Notes: a model not told the origin generated them from the letters alone. A stretch of DNA of 64,000 bases from Serripes groenlandicus (GCA_031761405.1 JASEVX010000007.1:25818859-25882858); one strand, 5' to 3'. Positions 1 to 10,263 are shown, counted from the stretch's first letter. Made by a program: numbers and translations.

Positions 1-296
1 TAAAATGCATGTTTATATATAGGTAATAATAAGAACATATGCTCAAGCCAAAAATGCGGCTTCCAGAGTGTTAACAATATTTTCATTAAATTTGGCCTAG
101 TGACCTAGCTTTTGACCCGACATGACCCAGTTTTGTACTTGGCCTAGATTTGATCGAGATATATGTTCTGATAAACTTTCATGAAGATTGGATGCAAAAT
201 GTTGCCTCTAGAGTGTTAACAAGCAAATGTTGACGACGGACAAAAGGCGATCATAAAAACTCACCTTGAGCACTTTGTGCTCTGGTGAACTAAAAA
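1..296 (+). mobile_element. Pearl-like element family A, 3' end (truncated by window start)
   Basis: The tail of a family A element. One partial 145 bp core unit (GTGACCTAG, GACCCGACATGACCC, GGCCTAGAT) leads into a GACGACGGAC tract and the family's 3' hairpin, CTCACCTTGAGCAC/GTGCTCTGGTGA, ending CTAAAAA at about 296. The same 3' end closes the copies at 9438 and 12910, which fixes the boundary. The 5' end lies outside the window. It is non-coding and non-autonomous. Confidence 0.75.
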
Positions 297-348
297 TCCA
301 TCCTTTTCTATACTTTTAATACTGCATAAAACTGGACATGTAGTTCTA

Positions 349-1012
349 TTTTTAGCTCACCTGAGCACAAAGTGCCAAAGGTGAGCTTTTGTGATTTCCA
401 TCTGTCGTGCTTCATCTGTCTGTCAACAATTACCTTGGGAAAATTTTACATCTAATCACCATAATCATCATAATCATACCATCAGAATATTTATTTCCTT
501 CTCAGTAAATTTCAAAACGGTCAGTAGAAGTAAAAACCTAGGTCACTAGATCTAATTTCAGTAAAAACTGTATGAACACTCTAGAGGCAATATTTTCCAT
601 TCAATATTCATGAAAGTTCAACAAAACCTTCCATCAAACATACCTATCAAATCTTGGTCAAGTTTGAAAATGGTTCACATAGGGTCAAATTTGAGAATAA
701 CCTTGTAATCACTAGTTGCCATATTATTCATTAAATCTTCATGAAACTTCATCAGGACTTTTATTTTGATCAGTTCTAAGTCAAGATAGAAACTGGGTCA
801 CATAGGTTCCAAACTAGGTCACAAGGGCAAAATTGTAGAAAATCCTTGTGAACATGTTTCGTTAGATCTCCATGACTGTTCATCAGAACATCCATCTCCA
901 TCATACACCTCAGTCAAGTTTGAATCCAGGTCACTTGCGGGGTCAAAAATTAGGTCACTAGAGATATCAGGTGTTACCCGATATATATCAAGTGTCATGT
1001 CCTTAAACAAAA
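349..1012 (-). mobile_element. Pearl-like element family A, inverted copy
   Basis: A family A relative in reverse orientation. It opens with the reverse complement of the 3' hairpin (TTTTAGCTCACCTGAGCAC...GTGCCAAAGGTGAGC at 350-375). Diverged core units follow, with CTCTAGAGGCAATATTTTCC, AGTTTGAA and AGGTCAC motifs. The far end, near 1012, is approximate because no 5' AACAAGAGGGCC terminus is visible. It lies tail-to-tail with the copy at 1-296. Confidence 0.6.
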
Positions 1013-1058
1013 CATCTTAAAGGAGAAGTGAAAAAGCCTACGTACAATGTGGTGAGGA

Positions 1059-1150
1059 ATCAGCCGGCAGAGCTATAGAAATGGGGCGTTTTGCATGTTT
1101 TATGATTCTTATTTGACCTCCAAAAACTATGTTGTGGGTACTCAAAAGAA
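1059..1150 (+). repeat. Fragment related to the hairpin MITE inside DIRS-1
   Basis: About 85 bp here resemble 6888-6950: both read CAGAGCT, a GGGGCGTTT run, GCATG, CTTATTTGACC and TGTGGGTA in the same order. In the other copy these bases are the left half of a small inverted-repeat element. The right half is missing here, so this is a truncated relative. Confidence 0.45.
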
Positions 1151-1306
1151 TTAATGGTTTCAGTGAGACAATTTTTTTGATAACCCTCAACATATGTTTT
1201 GATGAGTTCTAACAGAGATATCATGTTAGCAAGACCTGCTTACTCTTCCATATCTAGTCGTCTGACTCGTAGTTGGCCAGTGATTGAAAGGCAAAGTTTA
1301 GATACT

Positions 1307-1533
1307 AAACCCTTTCCCACCTGTAGACACATTTTGATGCATGTGCTGCAGACGACTTTTGAAAACATTGTGAGAAAAGGAGAAATTGCTCAAACAGAGC
1401 AATTTCTCCTTTTCCAGAATGTTTCCAACTTTTTTCAGTAATTATACCTACAATTATAGAGATTTTCCATATTTTTGAGTAGACATTTTCAAAGTTGTCT
1501 GCTGCAGAATGGTTGTTTGTGGAAAAGGATTAA
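1307..1533 (-). mobile_element. TTAA MITE (family B), near full length
   Basis: Terminal inverted repeats CCCTTTCCCAC / GTGGAAAAGGATTAA bound about 225 bp. Inside are the subterminal CTGCAGACGACTTTTGAAAA / TTTTCAAAGTTGTCTGCTGC arms and the central palindrome GAGAAATTGCTC...GAGCAATTTCTC. The left target side is CTAA, the right TTAA. It encodes nothing. TTAA flanks plus CCC-type ends fit a non-autonomous piggyBac-like element; that superfamily assignment is inference. Confidence 0.8.
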
Positions 1534-1770
1534 CTCCTTTCAGGACATATTTAAGTGTGGTCCTATGTTCAAGTCCTTGCTTGCATAATTAATGAAATTC
1601 TAAGCAGTTGGCTTGTTCAAAAGGGAGATAAACCAGTATAAGAAGAACTACTCTAAAATTTATCTCATCATCTTTGCACAAATATTTAAACTCTCAACAA
1701 ATGATAACATAACTATTGAATTGAGTTGAAAGCTTAGATGCATACAAATGTTGCTCAGTATGTTTACCAA

Positions 1771-1969
1771 AATGAAGTTTTTTAAAGTAAAACATATTTT
1801 TATTAGAAAATACTTACCAGTCATTTAATACCTGATATATAATCTCAATACCGTTAATTCATCCAGAAAAGAAGCTCGCGCAGCCATGCATAGCCCTCAC
1901 GCGTGTGTGATATACACGGCCGCCGGTAATACCGGCGCAGGGGCCATGAGAACCCCACTTTTAATTTCA
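1771..1969. repeat. DIRS-1 left inverted terminal repeat
   Basis: It matches the reverse complement of the right terminal repeat (9475-9650) over the shared part, from TACCAGTCATTTAATACC through TATACACGGCCGCCGG to the CCACTTTTAATTTC edge. The outermost 50 bases differ between the two ends, as expected in DIRS elements, where each end is represented separately in the internal complementary region. An inner hairpin, CCGCCGGTAATACCGGCG, lies at about 1921-1939. Confidence 0.85.
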
Positions 1970-2029
1970 CCGTTAACTTGCAGCGTTTAGTGTTGGGTGA
2001 CGACGCGGGGTTGGGGAGGCGGGAATCTG

Positions 2030-2124
2030 AAATGACTGGTAAGTATTTTCTAATAAAAATATGTTTTACTTTAAAAAACTTCATTTTTATGTCAAAAATA
2101 CATTACCAGTCATTTAATACCTGA
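2030..2124. repeat. DIRS-1 internal complementary region
   Basis: Bases 2030-2085 are an exact reverse complement of 1771-1826. They are followed without a gap by 2084-2124, the reverse complement of 9609-9650. The segment therefore holds both element ends fused head to tail. In DIRS elements this region templates completion of the ends and mirrors the circular intermediate that the tyrosine recombinase inserts. Confidence 0.85.
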
Positions 2125-2239
2125 TGACTTTGCAGCATCGGTCGGGAGGATCGTCCAACACAATGCCGGTCCCGAGAAATCGTAGCACTTGGTAAGAGTA
2201 CCTACGGTACTACTAATTATAAACACAACTGTTTATGTA

Positions 2240-2770
2240 TTTAGTAATTTGTGTATTAATTAGGTAAGTACTCGCTGAGAGTCCACTTGTGTGTCCAGAG
2301 AGAAATAATTTCTGATTGAAACGTTTTAAGACGTTATCAGAAGGATCTTATTACTAATTAAAGGAATAGGATATCCAGTGTTTGAATACGCTGCTGAAAT
2401 ATCCTTCTCCTACCAGAGGTTGAATAACCCCTACTGTGGCTCTTACAGCCCTCAAATGTTTTATAAAGAACTTAAGACCCTTGACAGGGTACAGGATCCT
2501 GTTATCTAAGGGAACACAGTTCACAGAAAGGTTGTGAAATGTGATGGGTTAGGAAGAACCAAAGGCAACTTGGTCTCAGTAGGAATACAGGTTTATAAGA
2601 ACGGTTGAATAACCATACGGCTGTAAAACCTGATGAAATTCGTTTCTACTGAAAGCAAAGAACTCACTTCCCTGATAGTGTTCGCCAAGCAAGACGAATT
2701 TAAGTCTCAGTTTATAACTTAAGAAGCGGCAGCTTCCGAAGAACGTAAAAGTTTGGAGAGAAATGGATCT
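2240..2770 (-). pseudogene. DIRS-1 tyrosine recombinase remnant
   Basis: Minus-strand frame across 2590-2740 reads GSEFFAFSRNEFHQVLQ, matching the DIRS recombinase segment around the first catalytic arginine (usually RRSELHAFS-like); the arginine itself is not visible. Bases 2350-2450 align with DIRS-2 just upstream of its HEVR box, but the HEVR segment appears deleted here. Stops and indels throughout mean it cannot function. Confidence 0.55.
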
Positions 2771-2859
2771 GAACTTTGAAGTCAAGTGCATTGGAGCATC
2801 GAACGATGATGGTCGTGCTCAACGCCAAATCTTAAAGGCGAGAGGTCGGCAACATATGT

Positions 2860-2992
2860 AAGCATAATTACTGATTGACGTACCTTAATCGGTAAGAACT
2901 GTCTACTTCTAAGGAAGATGTAACGGTTATGTCGATAGGCAGGCCAGAAGGACGTTGAACTACGACCTCTGGGCCAATACTGTGTTTCTAAT
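2860..2992 (-). pseudogene. DIRS-1 RNase H to recombinase linker remnant
   Basis: Minus translation gives SSTSFWPAYRHNRYIF, then LPIKVRQS. This resembles the conserved FWP...PW/RSW...LPI segment following RNase H in DIRS polyproteins; the better preserved copy at 35.4-35.9 kb reads LIAQFWPQRLWF. It is short and isolated between stops. Confidence 0.45.
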
Positions 2993-3379
2993 GTCATCGT
3001 CTTTTTTAGGCAGAGAATAATAACGAAACCGGAAGTTGACTCATTTGAATTATGGGGGCAATTCAGGGAGTAATTATTATTGTCACTGATTGAAATCTAG
3101 AAAGACTACTGTCTTCTCTATTGATCACATGTCCTAGGCTGTTAAGCCCTGTACTGTAATGAGTATTAAACACACTGCCCCGAACTGTAAACAATTCGGG
3201 TGTGGTGTGAAGCATGTATCGGGCCGTTTCCCCTAATTACTGATCCTGATCCAGGAAATGGGAGTCGGATTCTCAATTAGCGAATCGTGTCTGTCCGAAG
3301 GGCCAGCTCGACGAGAAACATCCTACAACTTGAGGGAAATAGATCCGACTTGCCCGTTTTGGGAAATAATTCCAAACGC

Positions 3380-3665
3380 AGGTAATCGAAGTGAAGTGTT
3401 TGAAAGGAACACTTCCCCATTTACAATGAATCGACGGTCATTCCTCGATGAAAAAGCAACCGGTACGGGGTAAAAGGCATCTGCTAGGTCTAAGAAATCG
3501 CTCAGACAGCCGTTCCTGATTGCGTTCTTGATGAACCGGCACGTTCCATTTTATTACTCGACCGTACTAGACGCAATCTGAGTCGATAAGTCTAATTCCG
3601 GTCTTCACCGGCTGTCTTCTTAGGAACCAGAAGAAAGACGGTTGTAGAAACCACCGAATGGAAGG
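3380..3665 (-). pseudogene. DIRS-1 reverse transcriptase remnant
   Basis: Minus strand. The finger motif VFLLVPKKTAGEDRN lies at about 3605-3655 (family form FLVPKKxGxxRPV). The palm segment FLDLADAFYPVPV at 3455-3500 aligns with the DIRS SLDLTDAYFHIPI block, followed by SSRNDRRFIVNGE (family SSRKYLRFVVNGE). The palm aspartates are visible as DLAD. A stop after EDRN and the loss of the LxDLxxLN stretch make it a pseudogene. The polymerase active-site YxDD box was not found. Confidence 0.7.
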
Positions 3666-4139
3666 TTGATACCCTCTCTATGGCATTCCTGTTAGATTTA
3701 ATAGAGAGGAGCGCTTCCCTATAGCTGCAGATTAGGGCCAGTGCTCTACTTGGTTGTATGCCAACTTTGCTCCCGTAACGGGGCTTTGATAAGGCAGGAC
3801 CAGCGGAAGCAGAAAGCTAGGCTCGAACTTAGCCTGTCGCTTGTGTCTTCACAGGTTGGGCTTCTAAGAATGCCTTTGCAGAAGTCGCTGTACGTTCTGT
3901 CCCTGTGAATGATGTTGCCGCATACGCCGAAATGCGCCTATGGACGCAGTAAATGCAGTAACTTCCACTAATGATAGTTTATTTAGAGTCCAGCTCTAAA
4001 TTGTTTAATCATCCGATGGAGCACTGAACCCGATATGTCTCTTATTCTTTAGACAAGACGGGGTCGTGGGTTTTACCCGACGACGTGCGGATTGACTAAA
4101 GCCGGTTCTGAACCGGAAGGTCAGTGTCCGATTCGACAT

Positions 4140-4330
4140 GGAGGAATCCTATGATTGATTGATTGTGGTTTAACGCCGTTTTTAACAATTCTCAGTTATA
4201 TCACGGCGGCCAGTTCACCTACTCATGTATTTCCTGGTTTTCTCACACCATTACTCCACACAACAATCTTCCCAAGCAACTGGCTACTTTTCCACAAAAA
4301 CTTAGCCCATTGGTGGGAGGAATCCTATGA
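4140..4330 (-). mobile_element. SINE family S2, 5'-truncated, inside DIRS-1
   Basis: A perfect 15 bp duplication, GGAGGAATCCTATGA, lies at 4140-4154 and 4316-4330. Between them are 161 bp of SINE body read on the minus strand: an ATTGATTGATTG tail complement, TTTAACGCCGTTTTTAACAA, CGGCGGCCAGTTCACCTA, and CAAGCAACTGGCTACTTTTC. The tRNA-like head seen at 57.1-57.2 kb is missing, so the copy is 5'-truncated. DIRS-2 lacks this insertion at the homologous site, so it arrived after the two DIRS copies separated. Confidence 0.85.
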
Positions 4331-4639
4331 AGGAGTCATGATCGAGGAATTGATCCCTTTTCCGAAGAAGAATGAGATCGCATGGAATCAACCGTCGGGC
4401 CGAACTCACGTATGAGAGAGTTCACAGAGTGAATATCCTCTGGGAACGGCTGATCCCGGTAGGCCAGCATAGGGGATTGATTTAAAAAATCAACTGAATC
4501 TCTCCCTTGTAATACCGTCGGACATCGACTCGTCCCAACAATTGGTACGATGGGTGTTACTTGGGAGGAGTGTAGTTCCTAGAGACGCACTCTCTCCTCC
4601 CTGGAGACCGACATAACTATTTGACCGGTACTCCCCATA

Positions 4640-6640
4640 CCCGATGTCCGATGGTTCAATCGGCTATGTCCCAGCATACCACCCGATTGACTGCCGAAAG
4701 GTTATGTCCTAAGACATTACCTGGTTGACCGGTGCCCTTCTGGCTATGTCTAAAGACATTGCCCGGTCTCCAAATGACTGTGTCCGAGGACATTTGTCAA
4801 TTGGAATTCTGTAGAATTCCGAAGAATTCATAGTAGAATTTTTTGTTTTCATGGTGACCGTTTGCCCGGTAACCGTTTATGCCCAGTTAAGAGCTTGACT
4901 GCCCTGTGAACGTTCACGCGATAACCGTTTATGCCCAGTGATTAATTGAGTACTCGGTAGGCACTTGACTCATTCTCTAGCACTATCGACTCATTACATT
5001 CATATGAGTGTAAGGAACGGCTACTCTGCGAAGGAGATTTGCACTTGGCTGTGTTCGAAAACACCTGGTTGTCCGATGTCAATGGTTATGTCATAATATT
5101 GACAAAACGGTTGGAGTCAACTTGACTTAACAACTGCTCGTTACCCAGCTCTGGGTACGTTCAGTAATGGTAGCCCCCTCTGACCATTACTGTCCGGTTG
5201 ACTAATGATAGGCTGATGTGAGGCTGCTCTATCACCAGTCTCCAAAGACTTCAGACATTATAACTTCGCACTCTGTAGGAGTCCGAGGACTGCTGTATTG
5301 CAGAGTGTAGGTTTTGCTCGAAATTATTACAGGTTTTAAACGACGTTTAAGCGTCAACCTTCGGGCATAAAGTATTAGGCACCACCCTAAATACTTCCTT
5401 AATGTTCTGCTGTAGAGATCAACACTCTACAGCCGGCTCGTCATCTGAAGGGGACTGCCCCCCCCGTCAGACGAGGAGGTGGGAGAATGTCGAGCCCTAC
5501 GATGCTTGACTCTAATCCGTCTTTCAACTGAAAGACACAACAGTCTTATAAAAGTAGGAGAAGGGATTGAAAATAATATTCAATCTGTGTGTACGATCGT
5601 GTGATATGAACCACCTCTCCACAGTAGAGAGAGGTCGCACTGGATCGATCGTCGGGGCCGAACTAACCGTATGGGACGGTCTCGACCTCCCTTTCACGGA
5701 AAACCTGAGTTATTCCGATCGGGGGTTTGCCTTTCTAAGGACTGCCTTTTCGAAAGGTGTCCTTCCGGGAACAGTGAATTCCCATAAGGTGGGTATTGCT
5801 GATCCCGGTAGGCTTGGTTAACCCGCCTATCACCGATCCGTTACATCTTTTGAAACGGAGCTTGGTATCGGGGAAGGAGTGTAATCCCTAAAGAAGTACA
5901 ATGTTCCCCTTGGAGAAACGGAAAGATTTCCCTGTTCTGTACTCCCTATAACTGGATATCTGAGCCTGGTGCGTAATGACCAGTGTTTTGAATATCCATA
6001 CTCTTCTAATTCTCATTCTTTTGAGGAGTGTAATCCCTACAGAAGAACACTGTTCCCCTTGGAGAACGGAAAAAATTATCTGTCCTGTACTCCCTATAAC
6101 CGATGTTAAGACGGTTGAATTCTGAACCTGGTGCGTAATGACCAGTGTTTTGAATATCCGTATAGACCGGTTGTGCGAAGAACGAGTGATACTAGTATCA
6201 ATTCGGTCGTGAAGCACGGAGCCCGGTTGACCGGTCGCGTCATGGCTTAACGACTGCTCGTTACCTTGACTGCCCACTGCCCGGTCGCGTCATGTTAAAC
6301 TGACTGCCCGGTTGTCCGGTCGCGTCATGTTAAACTGACTGCCCGGTTGCCCGGTCATGTCATCGCTAAATGACTGCCCGGTGACTGGTCGCGCCTAGGC
6401 GAAATGACTGACTGGTTGCCCGGTACCCGGTTACCCGGAGTCATATAGGTTTTGCTCGCAAGCATTACCCGGAGTCATATAGGTTTTGCTCGCAAGCATT
6501 ACCCGGTTGACTAATGATAGGCAGTTGTGAAGCTGCTCTATCACTGGTCTCCAAAGAATTCTGTCAACAGACATTATAATTTGGCACTCTGTAAGCATCC
6601 GAAGACTGCTTACTGCAGAGTGTGGTGTTAGAGGTGGCCA
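4640..6640. repeat. Internal duplications and short tandem tracts in DIRS-1
   Basis: This part of the element has grown by duplication. 5170-5300 resembles 6495-6620 (CCGGTTGACTAATGATAGGC, CTCTATCAC, GCACTCTGTA, GCAGAGTGT). 5870-5990 resembles 6022-6160 (GGAGTGTAATCCCTA, GTTCCCCTTGGAGAA, CTGTACTCCCTATAAC, GTGCGTAATGACCAGTG). 6230-6420 is a degenerate tandem of about 37 bp (GACTGCCCGGTTG, CCGGTCGCGTCATG). 6431-6498 is two exact 34 bp units (CCCGGAGTCATATAGG, GCTCGCAAGCATTA). DIRS-2 has one compact version. Confidence 0.75.
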
Positions 6641-6888
6641 ATCAGTGAGGTTTCCTTTTGATTGTCCCATGGCGTCTCCCAAAGGGTCAGCCCCAACACC
6701 TGGCGTCAGATAATGTCATTCAGCAGACGGTAGCTCACTCTTGAGGCCAACCATCACTGTGTCCGTACGGTTTCTGGCCCGAAGGCCTTTGTTTCCCGAC
6801 GGAATAACAGACACCAGAAGCTGCCATCCGCTCCTCCATGTCCCGCGAAGGACCAGCCGAAGCTGAGGGGGAGCGGTCAGAGCTCCAG

Positions 6889-7028
6889 ATAAGGGGCGTT
6901 TGCATGTCTAAAATCCTTATTTGACCCTCTTACCCTATGCTGTGGGTATTGAGAACCCACAGCATAGGGTTTGTTTCCTAAGAGAGAATTTGTGGGGAAA
7001 ATAGCTGATTACACCTCCTTATCTGGAC
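6889..7028. mobile_element. Small hairpin MITE inside DIRS-1
   Basis: Inverted ends CTCCAGATAAGGGGCG (6890) and CTCCTTATCTGGACC (7014) bound about 140 bp absent from the homologous part of DIRS-2. The centre has a perfect 16 bp stem, ACCCTATGCTGTGGGT at 6932-6947 against ACCCACAGCATAGGGT at 6955-6970. A relative of its left half is at 1059-1150. Confidence 0.6.
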
Positions 7029-7330
7029 CTCTGAGCGGTTGTGCGGAGTGAAGAAGGCACAGCTCTGACCTTCTGCTCACTCAACACAGCCGCGGAGTCT
7101 GATTGTTGGGAGAACCCCTCAAACTCCGCTTCACTCGTAGAGCTAAGAGAAACCTTTTTAGGGGTCTTCTTACTCTTCCAGCTTTTGTGAGTCCTCCTCA
7201 ACCCAGACTGTTTCCAAACGGAAGCAGGCCAGGAAGAGAAGTACTCACAGGGTGAATCCTGTGTGTACTTAGTGAACGCAAAACAGGACAGACGCGTGTC
7301 TCATACAGACGTTATGAGTCACGCCTCTGA
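7029..7330 (-). pseudogene. DIRS-1 gag-like N-terminus remnant
   Basis: From ATG at about 7330 on the minus strand the product starts MSHCGDQRRDS then hits a stop. After a shift the frame continues as DTRLSC, SPCEYFSSWP, then KKVSLSSTSEAEFEGFS near 7100-7150. DIRS-2 has the same order with intact cysteines (DTHPNCVVC, SPCEYCSSWT, SSSEAEFEGFS). At least two Cys have changed to Phe here, so the finger-like domain is broken. Confidence 0.65.
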
Positions 7331-7789
7331 TCACCACAATGTGACATAGAATATATATGAAACAAAACAATTTATACGATTCAACAAAAAATATAATTTT
7401 TTTTTCTATTTTTTATTTTCTACTATACCCGTTGATCACGGAACGTATTTCAATGAAAAAGATTTTACAAATATTTTCCAAAATTGTTCATGTTTAATTA
7501 ATATACATAATGTAATACAAGGCGATAATCATATATTATCGCTAATATGGTCGGTGTAACTATAACCGTTGAAAGAATGAATGGCCATTACCGCACCCGA
7601 TACGTAACTGAAATAGTGGGTGGGGTAACCCACCCGTGACTTCTCAGTTAGTTGTGTTTACAAAAAACAACTTAATTACAATTAATAATTTACACAATTA
7701 TGTTGTTAGGTTGTTAATGTAGTTGAATAACTGAATGAATAATAACTTGTTTAAGGTGAATGCCTTAAACAGACCAAGAAATAAATTAT

Positions 7790-9438
7790 AACGAGGGCCA
7801 TGAGGCCCTGGAATCGCTCACCTGAGAATGGGCTATTTAAGACATAACTCTCTCATGCTCAAGCCAAACATGTGGCTTCCAGAGTGTTAACAGGATTTCC
7901 CTTAAATTTGGTCTAGTGACCTAGTTTTTGACATGACATGACCCATATTCGAACTTGGATATCATCAGGACAAACTTTCTGATAAAGTTTTAACATGCTC
8001 AAGTTTAAAATGCGGCTTCAAGAGTGTTAACGAGATTTTCCTTAAATTTGGCCTAGTGACCTAGTTTTTGACCCGACATGATTCATATTCGAACTTGGCC
8101 TAGCTATTACTTAGACAAATATTCTGACAAAGTTTCAACATGCTCAAGCCAGAAATGTGGCTTCTAGAGTGTAATCAAGATTTTCCTTAAATTTGGCCTA
8201 GTGACCTTGTTTTTGACCGGACATGACCCATATTCGAACTTGGCCTAGATATCAAAAGACAAACTTTCTAATAAAGTTTCAACATGCTCAAGTTTAAAAT
8301 GTGGCTTCCAGAGTGTTAACAAGATTTTCCTTCAATTTGGCCTAGTGACCTACTTTTTGACTGGACATGACCCATATTCGAACTTGGCCTAGATATCATC
8401 AAGACAAACTTTCTGACAAAGTTTCAACATGGTCAAGTTTAAAATGTGGCTTCCAGAGTGTTAACAAGATTTTCCTTCAATTTGGCCTAGTGACCTAGTT
8501 TTTGACCCGACATGACCTATATTCGAACTTGGCCTAGATATCACTATGACAAACTTTCCGACAAAGTTTCAACATGGTCAAGTTTAAAATGCGGCTTCAG
8601 GAGTGTTAACAAGATTTTCCATCAATTTGACCTAGTGACCTAGCTTTTGACCCGACATGACCTATTTTCGAACTTGGCCTAGATATCACTAAGACAAACA
8701 TTCTGACAAAGTTTCAACATGGTCAAGTTTAAAATGTGGCTTCCAGAGTGTTAACAAGATTTTCCTTCAATTTGACCTAGTGACCTACTTTTTGACCCGA
8801 CATGACCTATATTCGAACTTGGCCTAGATATCACTATGACAAACATTCTGACAAAGTTTCAATATGCTCAAGCCAAGAATGCAGCTTCAGGAGTGTTAAC
8901 AAGATTTTCCTTAAATTTGACCTAGTGACCTAGCTTTTGACCCGACATGACCTATTTTCAAACTTGGCCTAGATATCACTAAGACAAACATTCTGACAAA
9001 GTTTCAACATGCTCAAGCCAAAAATGCGGCTTCAGGAGTGTTAACAAGATTTTCCTTAAATTTGACCTAGTGACCTAGCTTTTGACCTGACATGACCTAT
9101 TTTCAAACTTGGCCTAGATATCACTAAGACAAACATTCTGACAAAGTTTCAACATGCTCAAGCCAAAAATGCGGCTTCATGAGTGTTAACAAGATTTTTC
9201 TTAAATTTGACCTAGTGACCTAGATTTTGACCCCACATGACCCAGTTTCGAACTTGGCCTAGAGTTGATCAAGATATATGTTCTGATAAACTTTTATAAA
9301 GATTGGATGCAAAATGTTGCCTCTAGTGAATTAACAAGCAAATGTTGACGACGGACGACGAACGACGAACGACGGACGACGGACAAAAGGCGATCACAAT
9401 AACTCACCTTGAGCACTACGTGCTCTGGTGAGCTAAAA
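7790..9438 (+). mobile_element. Pearl-like element family A, full length, nested in DIRS-1
   Basis: The 5' end AACGAGGGCCATGAGGCCC carries a GGGCC/GGCCC palindrome, followed by TCGCTCACCTGAGAATGGGC. About ten core units of about 145 bp follow (TTCCAGAGTGTTAACAAGAT, TGGCCTAGTGACCTAGTTTT, GACCCGACATGACC, CTTGGCCTAGATATCA). After a GACGACGAACGACGGACG tract comes the 3' hairpin CTCACCTTGAGCAC/GTGCTCTGGTGAG and CTAAAAA. The 5' CTCACCTGAG is a subterminal inverted repeat of that hairpin. No coding capacity. This layout is that described for bivalve pearl elements and DINE/HINE-type Helentrons; the mechanism is inference. Confidence 0.85.
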
Positions 9439-9474
9439 ATGAAATAAATTCTTAGCTGTCAGTTCGGTGTGTCC

Positions 9475-9650
9475 AGAAATTAAAAAGTGGGGTTCTCATG
9501 GCCCGTGCGCCGGTATTACCGGCGGCCGTGTATATCACACACGCGTGAGGGCTATGCATGGCTGCGCGAGCTTCTTTTCTGGATGAATTAACGGTATTGA
9601 GATTATATATCAGGTATTAAATGACTGGTAATGTATTTTTGACATAAAAA
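9475..9650. repeat. DIRS-1 right inverted terminal repeat
   Basis: Reverse complement of the left repeat from AAATTAAAAAGTGGGGTTCT through CCGCCGG/GGCGGCC and TATATCAGGTATTAAATGAC. The outermost ATGTATTTTTGACATAAAAA is the end unique to this side and is found, inverted, in the internal complementary region at 2084-2110. It is the 5' end of the minus-strand element and should contain its promoter, though no promoter motif could be identified. Confidence 0.85.
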
Positions 9651-9654
9651 TGGT

Positions 9655-9742
9655 TTTAAAAATTCCTCTGCTGCAATGGTTTAAAAGTTCCTCTGCTTCA
9701 AATGCATGTATCAAAATGATCCTGCATGTGGGAAAGGGTTTC
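9655..9742. mobile_element. TTAA MITE (family B) fragment
   Basis: Degenerate end only: CTCTGCTGCAATG, ATGCATGTATCAAAATG, then GTGGGAAAGGGTTT resembling the right terminus. No left terminus is seen. Confidence 0.35.
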
Positions 9743-9984
9743 AGTTAGTGTTACACAATGCATTGTAGGCCAATGTTCCCCAGGAGAACTCATTTTATCC
9801 TCCCCCTGAAAGATGATGTTACATTGAATTGTAGGCCAATGTTCCCCAGGAGTAAACATTATATCCTCTCTCTAAAAAGACAGATAGGACACACATTACT
9901 TAAATGGATGTTGAGTATTAAGCACTTAACACTAAATACAATTTTCAGGATTAACATTTCCACTAAAGTATGTTCAGAGGGAGC
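9743..9984 (+). repeat. Short direct duplication ATTGTAGGCCAATGTTCCCC
   Basis: CATTGTAGGCCAATGTTCCC occurs at about 9760-9782, and the near-identical GAATTGTAGGCCAATGTTCC at about 9828-9850, each followed by CAGGAG and CATTxTATCCTC. Two copies only, about 68 bp apart. A reading frame spans them but has no recognisable protein. Confidence 0.45.
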
Positions 9985-10214
9985 TTAACCCTTTCCCTCA
10001 TACAACAAATCTGCAGCAGACGACTTTGAACATATTTTGTCAAAAAATAGAAAATCTCTATAATTGAATGGATAACCTATGACAAAAAGTGGAAAAAATT
10101 GTGTCAAAATGAGAAATTGCACGTTTTGTGCAATTTCTTCTTTTGTCACTATGTTTTCAAAAAGCTGTCTGCTGCAGAGGCGTCAGAAAGCGTCTATATG
10201 AGGGAAAGGCTTAA
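9985..10214 (+). mobile_element. TTAA MITE (family B), full length
   Basis: Bounded by TTAA on both sides. Termini CCCTTTCCCTCATAC and TATATGAGGGAAAGGC; arms CTGCAGCAGACGACTTTGAA and AAAGCTGTCTGCTGCAG; central stem AAATTGCACG/CGTTTTGTGCAATTT. About 230 bp, no coding potential. It represents the + orientation as used in this annotation. Confidence 0.85.
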
Positions 10215-10263
10215 TGGCCCATCACCTTCCAGAAAATGTGACAGGATTCATCCCTTATCCATC

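Larger units (their letters stand above)
1771..9650 (-). mobile_element. DIRS-like retrotransposon, degraded copy 1 (DIRS-1)
   Basis: A 7.9 kb element read on the minus strand. The ends are inverted repeats (1771-1969 against 9475-9650). Near its 3' end, 2030-2124, sits an internal complementary region: a perfect reverse complement of the outer left end (1771-1826) joined directly to the reverse complement of the outer right end (9609-9650), which is the DIRS circle-junction layout. Minus-strand translation shows fragments of a cysteine-rich gag (about 7.0-7.3 kb), reverse transcriptase fingers and palm (3.38-3.66 kb), the post-RNase H linker (2.86-2.99 kb) and recombinase (2.24-2.77 kb), all with stops. 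It is longer than DIRS-2 because of internal duplications, a SINE, a MITE and a nested family A element. It cannot be autonomous. Confidence 0.85.

Noticed and set aside
5888..6277. 129-residue minus-strand frame in DIRS-1
   Set aside because: Its two halves repeat each other (IFKTLVITHQ twice), reflecting the DNA duplication, and it matches no DIRS domain I can name.
7790..9438. CRISPR-like array because of regular 145 bp repeats
   Set aside because: Repeats are long, diverged, contiguous without unique spacers, and lie in a eukaryotic pearl-like element.
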